Below are positions 25,962-34,978 of a stretch of DNA of 64,000 nucleotides, one piece after another. The position numbers and the translations under genes are program-made. Below the pieces are notes generated by a model, which did not search any database, was not told the origin of the DNA, and saw nothing but the letters and a program-made list of their open reading frames with translations. Numbering within the stretch: position 1 is the stretch's first letter; the number at the start of each line of letters is the position of its first letter. Source of the DNA: Rubritalea squalenifaciens DSM 18772 (GTDB taxonomy: Bacteria > Verrucomicrobiota > Verrucomicrobiia > Verrucomicrobiales > Akkermansiaceae); the NCBI RefSeq assembly GCF_900141815.1, contig NZ_FQYR01000002.1:783091-847090 (forward strand). The letters are read 5' to 3'.

Positions 25962-26789
25962 CTAAGCTGGCAGCATGTAGCGCAGGAGTTGGGCGATCTT
26001 CTTGCGAAGGTCCTTGCGCTTGACGATGGAGTCCACCAGGCCGTGCTCGAGCATGAATTCAGCAGTCTGGAAACCAGGAGGCAGGTCTTGGTGAGTGGTT
26101 TCCTTGACCACGCGAGGGCCGGCGAAACCGATCATGCACTTTGGTTCAGCCAGGTTGATATCGCCCACTGTGGCGAATGAGGCTGTCACACCACCAGTAG
26201 TCGGGTGGGTGAGAAGAGAGATGTAGGGAAGTCCTGCATCAGAAAGTTTAGCCAGTGCGCCACAGGTCTTGGCCATTTGCATGAGGGAGAGCATGCCTTC
26301 CTGCATGCGTGCACCGGAGGAGGCGGAGACGATGATCATACCGCGCTTTTCAGCGATGGCTGTCTCGACGGCGCGGGTAATTTTCTCACCGACGACGGAG
26401 CCCATGGAACCAGCGAAGAATTTGAAGTCCATCACAGCGATCATGGCAGGGGAGCCTTCGACTGTGATGCGGCCAGTAACCACAGCATCGTTGAGCTCTG
26501 TCTTGGCGCGCAGCATTTCGATCTTGGATTCGTACTTATCGAAGCCAAGTGGGTTCTTAGAGAAAAGACCGGCATTTGTTTCCTCGAAGCTGTTGGCATC
26601 TGCGATCATGGCGATGCGCTCACGGGAGCCGAGCAGGAAGTGGTGCTCGCAGTGGGTGCAGACTTGATCGTTCTGCTTGAGATCGAGGGTGTGGATCATG
26701 TTTCCGCACTCGGGACATTTGGTCCAAAGGTCATTTGGCATGTCCTTGCGCTTGTTGTTGCGGAGTCTTGGTCTTTCGAAAATACCCAT
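25962..26789 (-). CDS. accD: Acetyl-CoA carboxylase carboxyltransferase subunit beta
   Basis: With the ATG at 26789 (MGIFERPRLRNNKRKD) the protein has 275 residues. The N-terminal zinc ribbon is CPECG at about 27-31 with CTHCEHH. The crotonase-fold body has the signatures GSMGSVVGEKITRAVETAI, VSASSGARMQEGMLSLMQM, THPTTGGVTASFA and GFAGPRVVKET. It transfers carboxyl from biotin to acetyl-CoA in the first step of fatty acid synthesis. accA, accB and accC are not in the window. An open frame extends to 26894, but the family N-terminus supports 26789. Confidence 0.95.
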   Translation of the reverse strand: MGIFERPRLRNNKRKDMPNDLWTKCPECGNMIHTLDLKQNDQVCTHCEHHFLLGSRERIAMIADANSFEETNAGLFSKNPLGFDKYESKIEMLRAKTELNDAVVTGRITVEGSPAMIAVMDFKFFAGSMGSVVGEKITRAVETAIAEKRGMIIVSASSGARMQEGMLSLMQMAKTCGALAKLSDAGLPYISLLTHPTTGGVTASFATVGDINLAEPKCMIGFAGPRVVKETTHQDLPPGFQTAEFMLEHGLVDSIVKRKDLRKKIAQLLRYMLPA

Positions 26790-26920
26790 GGGACTAGATA
26801 GTGAATGTCTGATAGTCAGTGGTTCATGCATTTGGGAGCGTTTCCCGAAATGCGTCCATGGAGGGAGCCTAGCTGTCTTAAGCGCTAACGACAACCATTG
26901 TTTTTAGCAAAGCGTTACAA

Positions 26921-28354
26921 TTACAGGTCGATCACGAAGCCTCCTCCTCCGGAGACGGCGGTGGCAATATCCAAGTGAATCCAGCGCAGGGCGAAGCGGG
27001 GGCCCCAGGAGTCACTGACGGCGATTTCATTCGTTTTGGCGTTATAGCCAATGATCATGCAAGTGTGGTGGTTGCTGTTGTCTCTCAGCAAGGGGAGGGC
27101 TTTTTCGGCCTCTTCCTGAATGGCGGTTGCCCAGACGTCGAAGTCTTTGACTGACTCGCGCTCCTTGGTGCGTGAGTTGGCAATCTCGTTGTATTTGCTG
27201 AGGGAGCGCATGTTCCAGAGGATGGGGACGCCTTTGTCGATGTACTTCTGGACGAGTTTCATATCGAGCTCAGATCTGAGATCGAGGTCTTTGATGCGGC
27301 GGGCCTTGGAGCGGATGATGCGTTTGGCTTCATCTGCCAGGCGGGCGGGGTTGGTTCCACCGCCTTGCGCGGTGGCGATGGTGGCGAGCAGGTACATGTC
27401 TGCTGGCACTTGCATGTAGCGCATGGCACGCTCGAAAGTAGCCGGGGTGCAGTAGCCTTTGGGGCCCTGATTCACCATGGGGATGTTATCCAGATAGGTG
27501 TCGCCATTCTCTTTTCTGGCGATATTCTTACTGAGCATTTCGCGCAGGTCCTGATCCTTGATGAAGTCCTGTTTGCCCTCGTTGTCGGCTATGTCTGAGG
27601 GGACGATCAGGAGGTGGGTGTATTCATGGGAGCGTTCGGAAAGAATGAAGGCGTGGTCTAGGAAATCCCATCGGAGGGCATTTCTCCTGTCTTCTTTTTC
27701 TCCGTAACGTTGTTCGGTCGGCTCCCCGAGGATGGCTGTGAGCTGGGTGCTGATGCTTTTGGCATCCCTGGCAATGGCTTCGTTCAGGTTTGATGGGGAT
27801 GGTAGGTCGCCCTGAGGCTGGAAGTGATCTTGGCCGAATCCAACGGTGCTGCCGTAATCTCCTTTGTTCGCAAAGACGAGGGAGAGGTGGCTGACTTTGT
27901 TGTTTTCGTCGGCGTAGAGAGTGCAGCAATAGGGGTGCGCGTTCAGGAATCCGTATTTTGGAGACGGGTAGGAGCGGAAGCTGAGGACGCCTGTGTATGA
28001 CTCTGGACGCCAGTTCAAGCGTTTGGCGACAGTCTCGGCCTTTTCGTTCCAAAGGCTGCTGCGGGAGTTGAACAGCTCGTGCCCGATGGCTTGCTGGATG
28101 GCGCTGTATTTCTCCGCGTTGCGTTCGCGCTCATAGATGAACCAGCTGGCGATTTTCTGTCTGCTCTCAGGAGTCAGGGAGGAGGCCGGCAGGGAGAAGG
28201 TTTTGCCGCCTTGTTTGAAAGTGATGTTTTTGCCTCTGAAGGAGACTGGAGTGACTTCGAGAGTTTTGCCGGTGCCTGATTGAGTGATCTCAAGCGCGTG
28301 GAGCGTGGAGAATGGGAGCAGGCAGGAAGCTAGGAGTAGGAGTCTGGATGTCAT
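26921..28354 (-). CDS. Secreted C39-like cysteine peptidase domain protein
   Basis: Starting at the ATG at 28354 (MTSRLLLLASCLLPFSTLHA) the 477-residue protein has a signal peptide, a short N-terminal domain like those in SHD1-type proteins (VTPVSFRGKNITFKQGGKTFSLP, then the pattern LTPESRQKI), a middle domain of unknown type and a C-terminal papain-like domain. That domain shows NQGPKGYCTPATFERAMRY with the putative nucleophile Cys, NHHTCMIIGYN with the His and SDSWG with the Asp. A substrate cannot be inferred. Gene neighbours are accD (130-base gap) and comF (64-base gap); no bacteriocin transporter is nearby, so this is not a leader-processing C39 ABC peptidase. Confidence 0.75.
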   Translation of the reverse strand: MTSRLLLLASCLLPFSTLHALEITQSGTGKTLEVTPVSFRGKNITFKQGGKTFSLPASSLTPESRQKIASWFIYERERNAEKYSAIQQAIGHELFNSRSSLWNEKAETVAKRLNWRPESYTGVLSFRSYPSPKYGFLNAHPYCCTLYADENNKVSHLSLVFANKGDYGSTVGFGQDHFQPQGDLPSPSNLNEAIARDAKSISTQLTAILGEPTEQRYGEKEDRRNALRWDFLDHAFILSERSHEYTHLLIVPSDIADNEGKQDFIKDQDLREMLSKNIARKENGDTYLDNIPMVNQGPKGYCTPATFERAMRYMQVPADMYLLATIATAQGGGTNPARLADEAKRIIRSKARRIKDLDLRSELDMKLVQKYIDKGVPILWNMRSLSKYNEIANSRTKERESVKDFDVWATAIQEEAEKALPLLRDNSNHHTCMIIGYNAKTNEIAVSDSWGPRFALRWIHLDIATAVSGGGGFVIDL

Positions 28355-28417
28355 GATCGCAATGAAGGCTCTGGAGTGGTGATAGAATAGCTTATATGCG
28401 AAAGAGGGCAAAAGCTT

Positions 28418-29137
28418 CTATCCCCGTAGTGCCGTGACCACAATGATCTTTTTGAGGTGGGGTGAATTCTTCCTCAGGATTTGAGCGCAGGCGTTGGCGG
28501 TGGATCCTGTAGTGAAGACGTCATCCAGCAGGATGGCGGTCTGGAACTTGGTGGGCAGGCGGCCGCCGGCGAAGGCGTTCTTGAGATTTGCCATGCGCTG
28601 GCTTCGGGTAAGTCTGGTCTGGGTGCGTGTGTGGTGCTTTCTCCTGAGCGCTCTGGAGCAGGGGATTCCTGTTTCCTTGGAGAGGTGAATGGCGATTTCT
28701 TCCGACTGGTTGAAGCCGCGGCGGATACGTTTGGTCCAGTGCAGGGGGACTGGGAGAATGACTGGAGAGGTGAGTGAGCTTATCTCCGGGGTCTGGAGAA
28801 TGACCCGTGCGCAATAGCTGGCCAGTATGGGGGCCAAGTGTCTCTGCTTGTTGTATTTGAAGTCGATCACCAGCTGGTGGGAGCTCGTGGTGCGAGCCAG
28901 GGCGGAACGTGCAAAGTCGAATTGGAAGTGAAGGTCGTGGCAATTCGGGCAGGAGAACTCCGCGTCGATGGCTCCCTCAAAGGCTTCCGAGCAGATGCTG
29001 CAGAATGGGGCGGTGATTTCCTTGAGGTCTTGCCTGCATGCTGTGCAGAGGTATCTGCCTAGCTCCAGAGGCTCCTCGCAAAAGTGGCAGCTGGGAGGGT
29101 AGATGATATCTAGCAGTCTGGAGCCTAGCCGTTTCAC
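28418..29137 (-). CDS. comF: ComF-family phosphoribosyltransferase-like protein
   Basis: The 239-residue protein has the double zinc-ribbon N-terminus (CHFC, CTAC, CSIC, CPNC at about 16-65) followed by a phosphoribosyltransferase fold with the PRPP loop ILLDDVFTTGSTANACA near 200. ComF proteins assist DNA uptake during natural competence; the biochemical role is not settled. Its start overlaps the stop of the upstream CPBP protease gene by 4 bases, so the two are probably coupled. Confidence 0.9.
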   Translation of the reverse strand: MKRLGSRLLDIIYPPSCHFCEEPLELGRYLCTACRQDLKEITAPFCSICSEAFEGAIDAEFSCPNCHDLHFQFDFARSALARTTSSHQLVIDFKYNKQRHLAPILASYCARVILQTPEISSLTSPVILPVPLHWTKRIRRGFNQSEEIAIHLSKETGIPCSRALRRKHHTRTQTRLTRSQRMANLKNAFAGGRLPTKFQTAILLDDVFTTGSTANACAQILRKNSPHLKKIIVVTALRG

Positions 29138-30165
29138 AGCATGGGTTTCTTTTGTCTGAGATAGAGGTAAACCGCGCTACCAGTTAGAACCAGTGTGGCA
29201 AGCGGCAGGAGGCCGTCGGTGATATTTTCATTGAAGAGGATCTCCGGAGCTTCTCCAGTGGGGTCAGTGAGTTTGTTGAATGTCTTCAGGGAGAAGATCC
29301 AACCTGCGTGCAGGCCAATGGAGAGCCATAGGTAGCCCGTCTTGTGGCGTGTGTAGGCCAGGATTAGTCCTACGGTGAACAAAGTCAGAAAGACTCCAAA
29401 GAAGCTGGCGGGGTTGAGGAATTTGTGACCGATCAGGCCGAGCATTTCAAAACCGGCCAGAGCATTTCGCGGATCCACGACATCTACACCTTCAGGTGGT
29501 TTGAGGAAGTGCAGGGCGGCGAAAATCAGAGAGAGGGAGATGATAGTCTTTGCTGTGCTGAGTTTCCGCATCAGGATATCAAAGATCACGCCGCGGAAGA
29601 GCCACTCTTCCAGGATGGATACGATGATCGCCGGGGCAATGGCTTTGCGGATGGCTTTCCCCAGATTCCATTTTTCTTCCGGAGTGACCCAGCCGAGGTT
29701 CTGCAGGATGAAGCCGAGAAGGATCAGAAAGCCCATGGAGAGGCAGAGGCCCACGGCGATATCTTTCCAGCCTTGGGCCCGTGGATTGATCCTGTTCTTC
29801 AGAGGTGGCTTTACTTCTGTGGTGCCACTGCTGCGCAGAGAGCGGATCAAAGGATAGAGGAGCAGCAAGGCTGAGGCCATAAGTGCTCGGTTGAAGTAGC
29901 GAGAGAATTCGGCCGAGTCACATTTTTCGGCCAACCAGACGGTTGGGGAGGCGGAAAAGGGAGGGTCTTTCGGGAGGGGAGCATGGGCAGCTGCGAGGTC
30001 TTTACCAGCAGTGTAGAGGTGGGGAGCGATGATGGCTGCCGCGGTGAAGCTGAGTACGACAAAAAGGATCAGTTTGGTGAGTTCGTGGCTGAGAAGGCGT
30101 TTCACGGTGAGCTGTGTTAGGCAGTTGCGTCTGTGCAGGCAGAGTAGTCGAGCTCCGGGGTGCAT
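29134..30165 (-). CDS. CPBP-family intramembrane metalloprotease
   Basis: A polytopic protein of about 343 residues with the CPBP/Abi signatures: EEWLFRGVIFDIL (Glu-Glu and Arg) and, further on, FAALHF (His), together forming the metal site in the membrane. The family cleaves or handles prenylated or membrane substrates and also includes bacteriocin immunity proteins. The start is uncertain. The frame is open to 30297, but there it overlaps an oppositely oriented gene. I give the ATG at 30165; the GTG at 30105 (VKRLLSHELTKLILF) starts closer to the first membrane helix and is equally plausible. It is coupled to comF by a 4-base overlap. Confidence 0.8.
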   Translation of the reverse strand: MHPGARLLCLHRRNCLTQLTVKRLLSHELTKLILFVVLSFTAAAIIAPHLYTAGKDLAAAHAPLPKDPPFSASPTVWLAEKCDSAEFSRYFNRALMASALLLLYPLIRSLRSSGTTEVKPPLKNRINPRAQGWKDIAVGLCLSMGFLILLGFILQNLGWVTPEEKWNLGKAIRKAIAPAIIVSILEEWLFRGVIFDILMRKLSTAKTIISLSLIFAALHFLKPPEGVDVVDPRNALAGFEMLGLIGHKFLNPASFFGVFLTLFTVGLILAYTRHKTGYLWLSIGLHAGWIFSLKTFNKLTDPTGEAPEILFNENITDGLLPLATLVLTGSAVYLYLRQKKPML

Positions 30166-30248
30166 GCGAGGATTAACTGAGTGGGCGGGATGAATCTTGT
30201 CGCGGAAATGGCTTTGATTTTTTACCAGCTTACTCTCACACTCACGGC

Positions 30249-30527
30249 ATGCAGCGACAGAAACACGAATGGAAGGTGGAGACGGATGAAGGTACACGTT
30301 TGTACCGTGCGGTCCATCATGCCAAAGAATGGGTGTTCTTCACCGGAATGAAGGGGAGTCGCCGCGAGAAGACGGAACTGGAAAAAATGGAAGAAGTGGA
30401 TGAAGATGTCTGGGTGATGCTCAGAAACGTCCTGTTCCGTAAGTACCAGCGCCGCCGTTGTTCCTGGAAATTGATCGAGCAGATCGACAAGCGTTTGGGG
30501 CGCGAGCCTGAAGATTATGAGGAATAA
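30249..30527 (+). CDS. Small conserved-looking basic protein, function unknown
   Basis: A 92-residue soluble protein, highly charged, with aromatic and basic segments (HEWKVETDEGTRLYRAVHH, EWVFFTGMKGSRREK, LRNVLFRKYQRRRCSW). Codon use is consistent with neighbours. The protein starts divergently from the CPBP protease gene and shares the 30.2-kb promoter region with it. I do not recognise the family. Confidence 0.6.
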   Translation: MQRQKHEWKVETDEGTRLYRAVHHAKEWVFFTGMKGSRREKTELEKMEEVDEDVWVMLRNVLFRKYQRRRCSWKLIEQIDKRLGREPEDYEE

Positions 30528-30562
30528 GCCTGATGGGCACAGCTAACCGGCTGGTTGGCCAG

Positions 30563-31702
30563 TCATGGTTGTGTGCTATCGGCAGGGAAGTATGTACTTT
30601 CCAGTTCCGCAGTATCCCAGGGCCAGCGGGCATCCTTTTCCCAGGCTGTCGTGTCTCCCTTGATTCGGGTAATGAGAGGGTCCAGGAAACGGGAGATTTT
30701 TTGAGGCATGGATTCACCCTCTTTGCCTGTCGCTGATCGGCCAGATGAACGCTGGATCTTCACGTCTGCTCCGTCTTTGGTGAGTTTCCACATGAAGGGT
30801 GGGACCTTGACGGCTTTGGAGCCTATCTGGGCATGCATTTCCGTGAAGCGCATGTCTGCCAGGTAGACTGAATTCGGCTTGTCGGGATAAAAGTAGGCCT
30901 TCCAGTATCCGCTGGAAAACCAGTCGATTGTCTCAAATGCCTGGGATCCGCGGAATTCACTCACGGTTTCAGGTGCTCGCTGGATGTGGTCGATGCGGGG
31001 AACTGCGTCCTTGGGGTCGAAGATGGACCAGTAACAGACGTAGTAGCTGTCATCCGTGCGGGCGAGCATGCGCCAGAGGAAGATATTGGTGAGCGTGGGC
31101 GAGACGGTGAAGTCGTCTGGCGCTAGGTCGTTGGCCTCGAGGACTTGGCTGAAGTGCTGGCGTGCCTTCTGCTGGATGGCAAAGCTACAGGCGGTGTAGG
31201 TGCAGATCCAGGCTGTAATCAGGGTCACAAGGATGGTGCGCCCCCTGCTATCCTTCTTCCTGAAAAGGCAGATGATCAGACCGAAGAGCGTGGGCAAGGT
31301 GAAGAAGAGGTCGATGATGGCAATGTTGTTAAACGCGATCGGGCGATCCGAGAAAGGGGCGAAGAGCTGGGTGCCGTAGCTGTTGAAGCAATCTATCAGG
31401 ACGTGCGTGAGCCAAGTGAGCCAGAGGAAAAGATAGGCGCGCCTGTAGGAAACTTGCTTGTGGATTTTGGTGAATGGCCAGGCTAAGAGCAATGGCCCCA
31501 GAAAGACCGCTAACAAACCATGGGAGATTCCACGGTGAAAACGTAGCCACTCCAGACCATCTAGAAACGGGGCGGCGAGAATATCCAGATCAGGAAGAGT
31601 GCCGAAGAAAAGTCCCCAAGCCGCGCCTTTCCAGCCGAGCTGCTTGCGGAGAACGAGTTCGCCGCAAAGGGCGCCCAGAGTAGCTTGTGTGATAGAGTCC
31701 AC
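30563..31702 (-). CDS. YdjM-like membrane-bound hydrolase family protein
   Basis: The 379-residue protein begins with MDSITQATLGALCGE and holds the metal-binding-type motifs GTLPDLDIL and FHRGISHGLL, the signature of the YdjM/YbcI (DUF457) family of membrane-bound metal-dependent hydrolases. About six membrane segments lie in residues 20-175. The C-terminal half (about 185-379) is soluble and beta-rich and does not belong to the short E. coli versions. The substrate is unknown for the family. Confidence 0.8.
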   Translation of the reverse strand: MDSITQATLGALCGELVLRKQLGWKGAAWGLFFGTLPDLDILAAPFLDGLEWLRFHRGISHGLLAVFLGPLLLAWPFTKIHKQVSYRRAYLFLWLTWLTHVLIDCFNSYGTQLFAPFSDRPIAFNNIAIIDLFFTLPTLFGLIICLFRKKDSRGRTILVTLITAWICTYTACSFAIQQKARQHFSQVLEANDLAPDDFTVSPTLTNIFLWRMLARTDDSYYVCYWSIFDPKDAVPRIDHIQRAPETVSEFRGSQAFETIDWFSSGYWKAYFYPDKPNSVYLADMRFTEMHAQIGSKAVKVPPFMWKLTKDGADVKIQRSSGRSATGKEGESMPQKISRFLDPLITRIKGDTTAWEKDARWPWDTAELESTYFPADSTQP

Positions 31703-31777
31703 GTGCGAGTATTGATTTTCTCAGTTGCCACGTAAGGTGGATTACTTGCTGAGTATCGCAAGTGGACTTTTCAGGTC

Positions 31778-33529
31778 CTAGGGTTTTGGGATGGCTACGG
31801 CGGAGAGCATGATGGCTGGATTGGAGCCCGAATGGAACTCGTCTACCAGCAGCTCGATGGAGAAGTCATCACCTGGCTTGAGGTCATGGATGGTAGCCGT
31901 TACTTCCGAACTTACGTTCTGGCCGTGACACTTGAAGAGGTAGTCATCTTCCAGATATTTGCCGCTGGCAGTCTTGATCCTGAAGCGTACATCACACTTC
32001 CAGGCTACAAAATAGGTAGAAACTTTGAGAGGTCCGTCCAGCTTGGCTGGAGCTTTGAGCTTGATTATCCAGCCTTCCTTGGTGCTGAGACCGCTTTTGT
32101 TCGTATCCAGTCTAACGGCCGGATGGAGAGTCTTGCCATTGGAGATGGTGAACTTTTCTTGGGGCTGTGGATACGAGACGGGCTGCAGCTTGTTCGTGGG
32201 AGTGGTTTCCTTGATGATGCCTCCAGAGTAGCGGAGGATCATATTGTCCTTGATTGGCAGGCCTGTGAGGATGAGCCAGTCCAAGGTGTCCGCGTCTGCC
32301 ATGTTCACCTGGTTCTCCGGTGTCTGACCAATGCTCGGCTTGGCGTACATGGATGAGAAAGAGGCAAAGGGGAGTGATTCCTCTACTTGTTCCTGATCTT
32401 TCTTAAGCTTGTCAGCAGTCGTGGTGGTGTTGCCGCCGCGCATCACCATAAAGATGCCGCCAATGATGATGGCGAGTACTGCCGCAATGATGAGGAAGAC
32501 GATGTTGACAGACTTGTTACTGGCTTCAGCGGCAGGAAGTGCAGCGCTCTGAACGCTGGAGGAAACCGTGACCCGGTCACTAATGGCTTGAGGTATGGTT
32601 ACCTGAGGGCCGGTAATCGGTGTGACTGCCGTTGTTTTTCTGCTAGGGACGGAGCTAGTGACTAGCTTGACCCTTTGCTGTCTGGTCGTAGTGGTCTGTG
32701 GAGTGGTTTTTTCCACCTCCGGGAGTTCTTCCGCAGCGGCTTGGGCGGATTCCGGTCTCTGGTTAGGATCCGGGGAAATGAGTTTGTGGAGCCAATCCGC
32801 AAAGGCGGGGTCGAGCTCAGGCCTGTAATCGGTGATTCGTGGTAGATCACCAGCCTTATGTTTCGCAGCTGCCTCAGGGATGGAGAGGCCAGCAAGTGGG
32901 TGACCACCGGCCAGGGTGGTGTAGACGACCTGCCCTAGCATGTAGAGGTCAGATTGTTCCGTGGCGGATTCCCCATCAAAAAGCTCGGGTGCCATGAGGG
33001 CAGGATCAGCCATCATGGAGTTTTGTGAGTCAGATCCCTGAATGAGGGGGGCTAGCCTGCAGAGACCTAGGTCGAGAATCACGTAGAGGTGGCCTCCTCG
33101 TGCACGGTCTAGCATCATGATAGAGCCAGGAGTTAGAGCGCCATGGATAAAGCCAGCAGAGTGTGCTGCTTGAAGCGCGTCCAACATTTGGCTGGCTAGA
33201 TCACAGGCATCCCATGCATCAAGACAGGACTTGGCAACCTGATCTGCTAGGCTGGTGCCGTCGAGTAGTTGGGATACCATGTAGGCCCCGTCCTCATCAG
33301 TACCTGCATCAAAAATGGTGAGCAAGTTGGGATTCTGGAGATTGCAGAGGTTTTGCGCGATGTTGGCAAAGTCCTCGTTGAGCTTGGAATTGTCGTGTCC
33401 TCCTGTCTCCGAAAAGAATCGACGCAGTGCGACTTTACGGTTCAATACGGTATCTTCGGCTTCATAGACGCCGCCAGTCCTCCCTTTGCCAAGGAGTTTG
33501 AGTATTTCGTATCGTTCTTTGTCCGCCAT
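31778..33529 (-). CDS. Membrane-anchored protein-kinase fold, probable pseudokinase
   Basis: The 583-residue protein has a Hanks-type kinase fold (about 5-275), a linker rich in Thr/Val (275-345), one membrane segment (about 348-370, NIVFLIIAAVLAIIIGGIF) and an extracytoplasmic domain (about 385-583). The glycine loop is present (GKGRTGGVYEAED), as are the DLG (153-155) and APE (180-182) motifs. Catalytic residues are lost: the VAIK lysine is R36, and the HRDLKPxN loop reads HGALTPGS (129-136), so the catalytic Asp is Ala, the Lys is Thr and the Asn is Ser. It probably binds rather than phosphorylates. It stands alone between a YdjM-like gene and rdgB. Confidence 0.88.
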   Translation of the reverse strand: MADKERYEILKLLGKGRTGGVYEAEDTVLNRKVALRRFFSETGGHDNSKLNEDFANIAQNLCNLQNPNLLTIFDAGTDEDGAYMVSQLLDGTSLADQVAKSCLDAWDACDLASQMLDALQAAHSAGFIHGALTPGSIMMLDRARGGHLYVILDLGLCRLAPLIQGSDSQNSMMADPALMAPELFDGESATEQSDLYMLGQVVYTTLAGGHPLAGLSIPEAAAKHKAGDLPRITDYRPELDPAFADWLHKLISPDPNQRPESAQAAAEELPEVEKTTPQTTTTRQQRVKLVTSSVPSRKTTAVTPITGPQVTIPQAISDRVTVSSSVQSAALPAAEASNKSVNIVFLIIAAVLAIIIGGIFMVMRGGNTTTTADKLKKDQEQVEESLPFASFSSMYAKPSIGQTPENQVNMADADTLDWLILTGLPIKDNMILRYSGGIIKETTPTNKLQPVSYPQPQEKFTISNGKTLHPAVRLDTNKSGLSTKEGWIIKLKAPAKLDGPLKVSTYFVAWKCDVRFRIKTASGKYLEDDYLFKCHGQNVSSEVTATIHDLKPGDDFSIELLVDEFHSGSNPAIMLSAVAIPKP

Positions 33530-33771
33530 AGTGCTTAGCGTCCGTTTGAGTGTGAGAATTGGTGTGTTGAGAGATGGTAGTTGCAGTCTCAGTGGAGAGA
33601 GATAGGCTTTTCCTGCTTAGTGATGAGGAATTGCCCGGGAGGGATTCAAGTGCTCTACCATGCTCTTGGGATGGGCTTAGTCATAGCGATTGATCGGCAC
33701 ATGGCAACCACTCATTTGGAACCTTGTACTTTTAAGAGTATTGATGAAATAGCGCAAACCAGCATGCAAAG

Positions 33772-34362
33772 TCAGGCAGTTTGTGAGAGCCAGTCAACAA
33801 CCTGTGTGAGGGCTCTGGACCGGTGACTCAGGCTGTTCTTTATCTGTCCGTCTAGCTCAGCAAAGGTCTTTTCGTGCCCATCCGGGATGAAGAGGGGGTC
33901 GTAGCCAAAGCCGTGATCGCCGCGCTTTTCGTCAATGATTCGGCCCTCCACGCTGCCAGAGAAATGGGCGAGACGCTGCCCGTTCCTGGCGATAACCATG
34001 ACACAACGGAAGCGCGCACTGCGCTTCACGTCAGGTCTCAGCAGGGAGAGTTTCTCCATCAGTTTGGCGTTGTTCAGCTGGTCATTGCCGTCTTCACCTC
34101 CATAGCGGGAGGAATAGACTCCAGGTTCGCCATCCAGAGCATCCACTTCCAGACCGGAGTCGTCAGAGATGACGAGTTCATCGGTTTGCTTGCTGATTTC
34201 GACAGCCTTCAGAGTGGCATTTTCTAGGAAAGTGGTTCCAGTTTCTTCTACGGGAGGGAATTCCAGTCCATTGAGGTCGCTGACCTGGAACTGGTCTCCA
34301 AGCATCTCGCGGATTTCCTCTGTTTTGTGGGCGTTTCGGGTAGCGATGAGGATGGATTTCAT
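33772..34362 (-). CDS. rdgB: XTP/dITP diphosphatase (non-canonical purine NTPase)
   Basis: From the ATG at 34362 (MKSILIATRNAHKTEEI) the 196-residue protein is a full-length HAM1/RdgB enzyme that hydrolyses dITP and XTP to the monophosphates, cleaning the nucleotide pool. Motifs: ATRNAHK at the N-terminus, FLENATLKA, SDDSGLEVDALDGEPGVYSSRY, and GDHGFGYDPLFIPD near the C-terminus, ending SHRSRAL. An open frame continues upstream to 34884 but is antisense to the thioredoxin gene and is not part of the protein. Confidence 0.95.
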   Translation of the reverse strand: MKSILIATRNAHKTEEIREMLGDQFQVSDLNGLEFPPVEETGTTFLENATLKAVEISKQTDELVISDDSGLEVDALDGEPGVYSSRYGGEDGNDQLNNAKLMEKLSLLRPDVKRSARFRCVMVIARNGQRLAHFSGSVEGRIIDEKRGDHGFGYDPLFIPDGHEKTFAELDGQIKNSLSHRSRALTQVVDWLSQTA

Positions 34363-34441
34363 GATGTCTCTGAGTGAATTGATGGCATTGTCCGACGAAA
34401 AGATAGATAGGAAAAGCCATTTGTGACGATATAATGGGGAG

Positions 34442-34891
34442 ATGAAGAGAATGAATGCACTACTTGTTTTTATGCTGAGCTTGTTTGCTAGTGTCCAATT
34501 AATGGCTGGTGAAGGCTGGATGACTGATATCGACGAGGCTGTGAAGAAGGCCAAGGAGCTTGATAAAGCGGTGATGGTGGAATTCACGGGCTCGGACTGG
34601 TGTCCACCGTGTAAGATGATGGAGAAGGAAGTGTTTTCCAAGCCGGAGTTTGTCGAGGAAGCCTCCAAGAAATATGTCTTGGTGAAGATAGATATTCCCA
34701 ACTCAAATCCGGAGTTGAAGGCGCAGAATTCAAAGGTGATGAAAAAGTATAAAGTGAAGGGTGTGCCGACGGTTATTCTGTTTGACCAGGAGGGTGAAGA
34801 ATTCAATCGCTTCACTGCCTCCCAATTCAAAACGGTAGAAACATTTTTAGAAAACCTTGAGCACCAACTGAAACGCAAAGACATGTTTTAA
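34442..34891 (+). CDS. Secreted thioredoxin-fold protein
   Basis: This 149-residue protein has a signal peptide (about 1-22, ending LMA) and a thioredoxin-like domain with the active site WCPPCK at about 56-61 (GSDWCPPCKMMEKEVF). The cis-Pro segment VKGVPTVILFDQEG follows. It is of the DUF255/thioredoxin_7 type found outside the cytoplasm, and may reduce or isomerise disulfides in periplasmic proteins. It is divergent from rdgB. Confidence 0.87.
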   Translation: MKRMNALLVFMLSLFASVQLMAGEGWMTDIDEAVKKAKELDKAVMVEFTGSDWCPPCKMMEKEVFSKPEFVEEASKKYVLVKIDIPNSNPELKAQNSKVMKKYKVKGVPTVILFDQEGEEFNRFTASQFKTVETFLENLEHQLKRKDMF

Positions 34892-34978
34892 GCGATGGCC
34901 GCCTTGCGCGGTAAAGATTGCCGGGTGAAAAGCATTTTGCATTGTCATCTCTTGTTGGCGCCTTATAACTTCTGCTAG

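Noticed and set aside
33581-33826. An 81-codon frame between the pseudokinase and rdgB
   Set aside because: It runs antisense into rdgB and has no start signal or recognisable content; the 242-base gap appears to hold only regulatory sequence.
34362-34884. An N-terminal extension of rdgB
   Set aside because: The extension is antisense to the secreted thioredoxin gene, and the rdgB family N-terminus begins at 34362.
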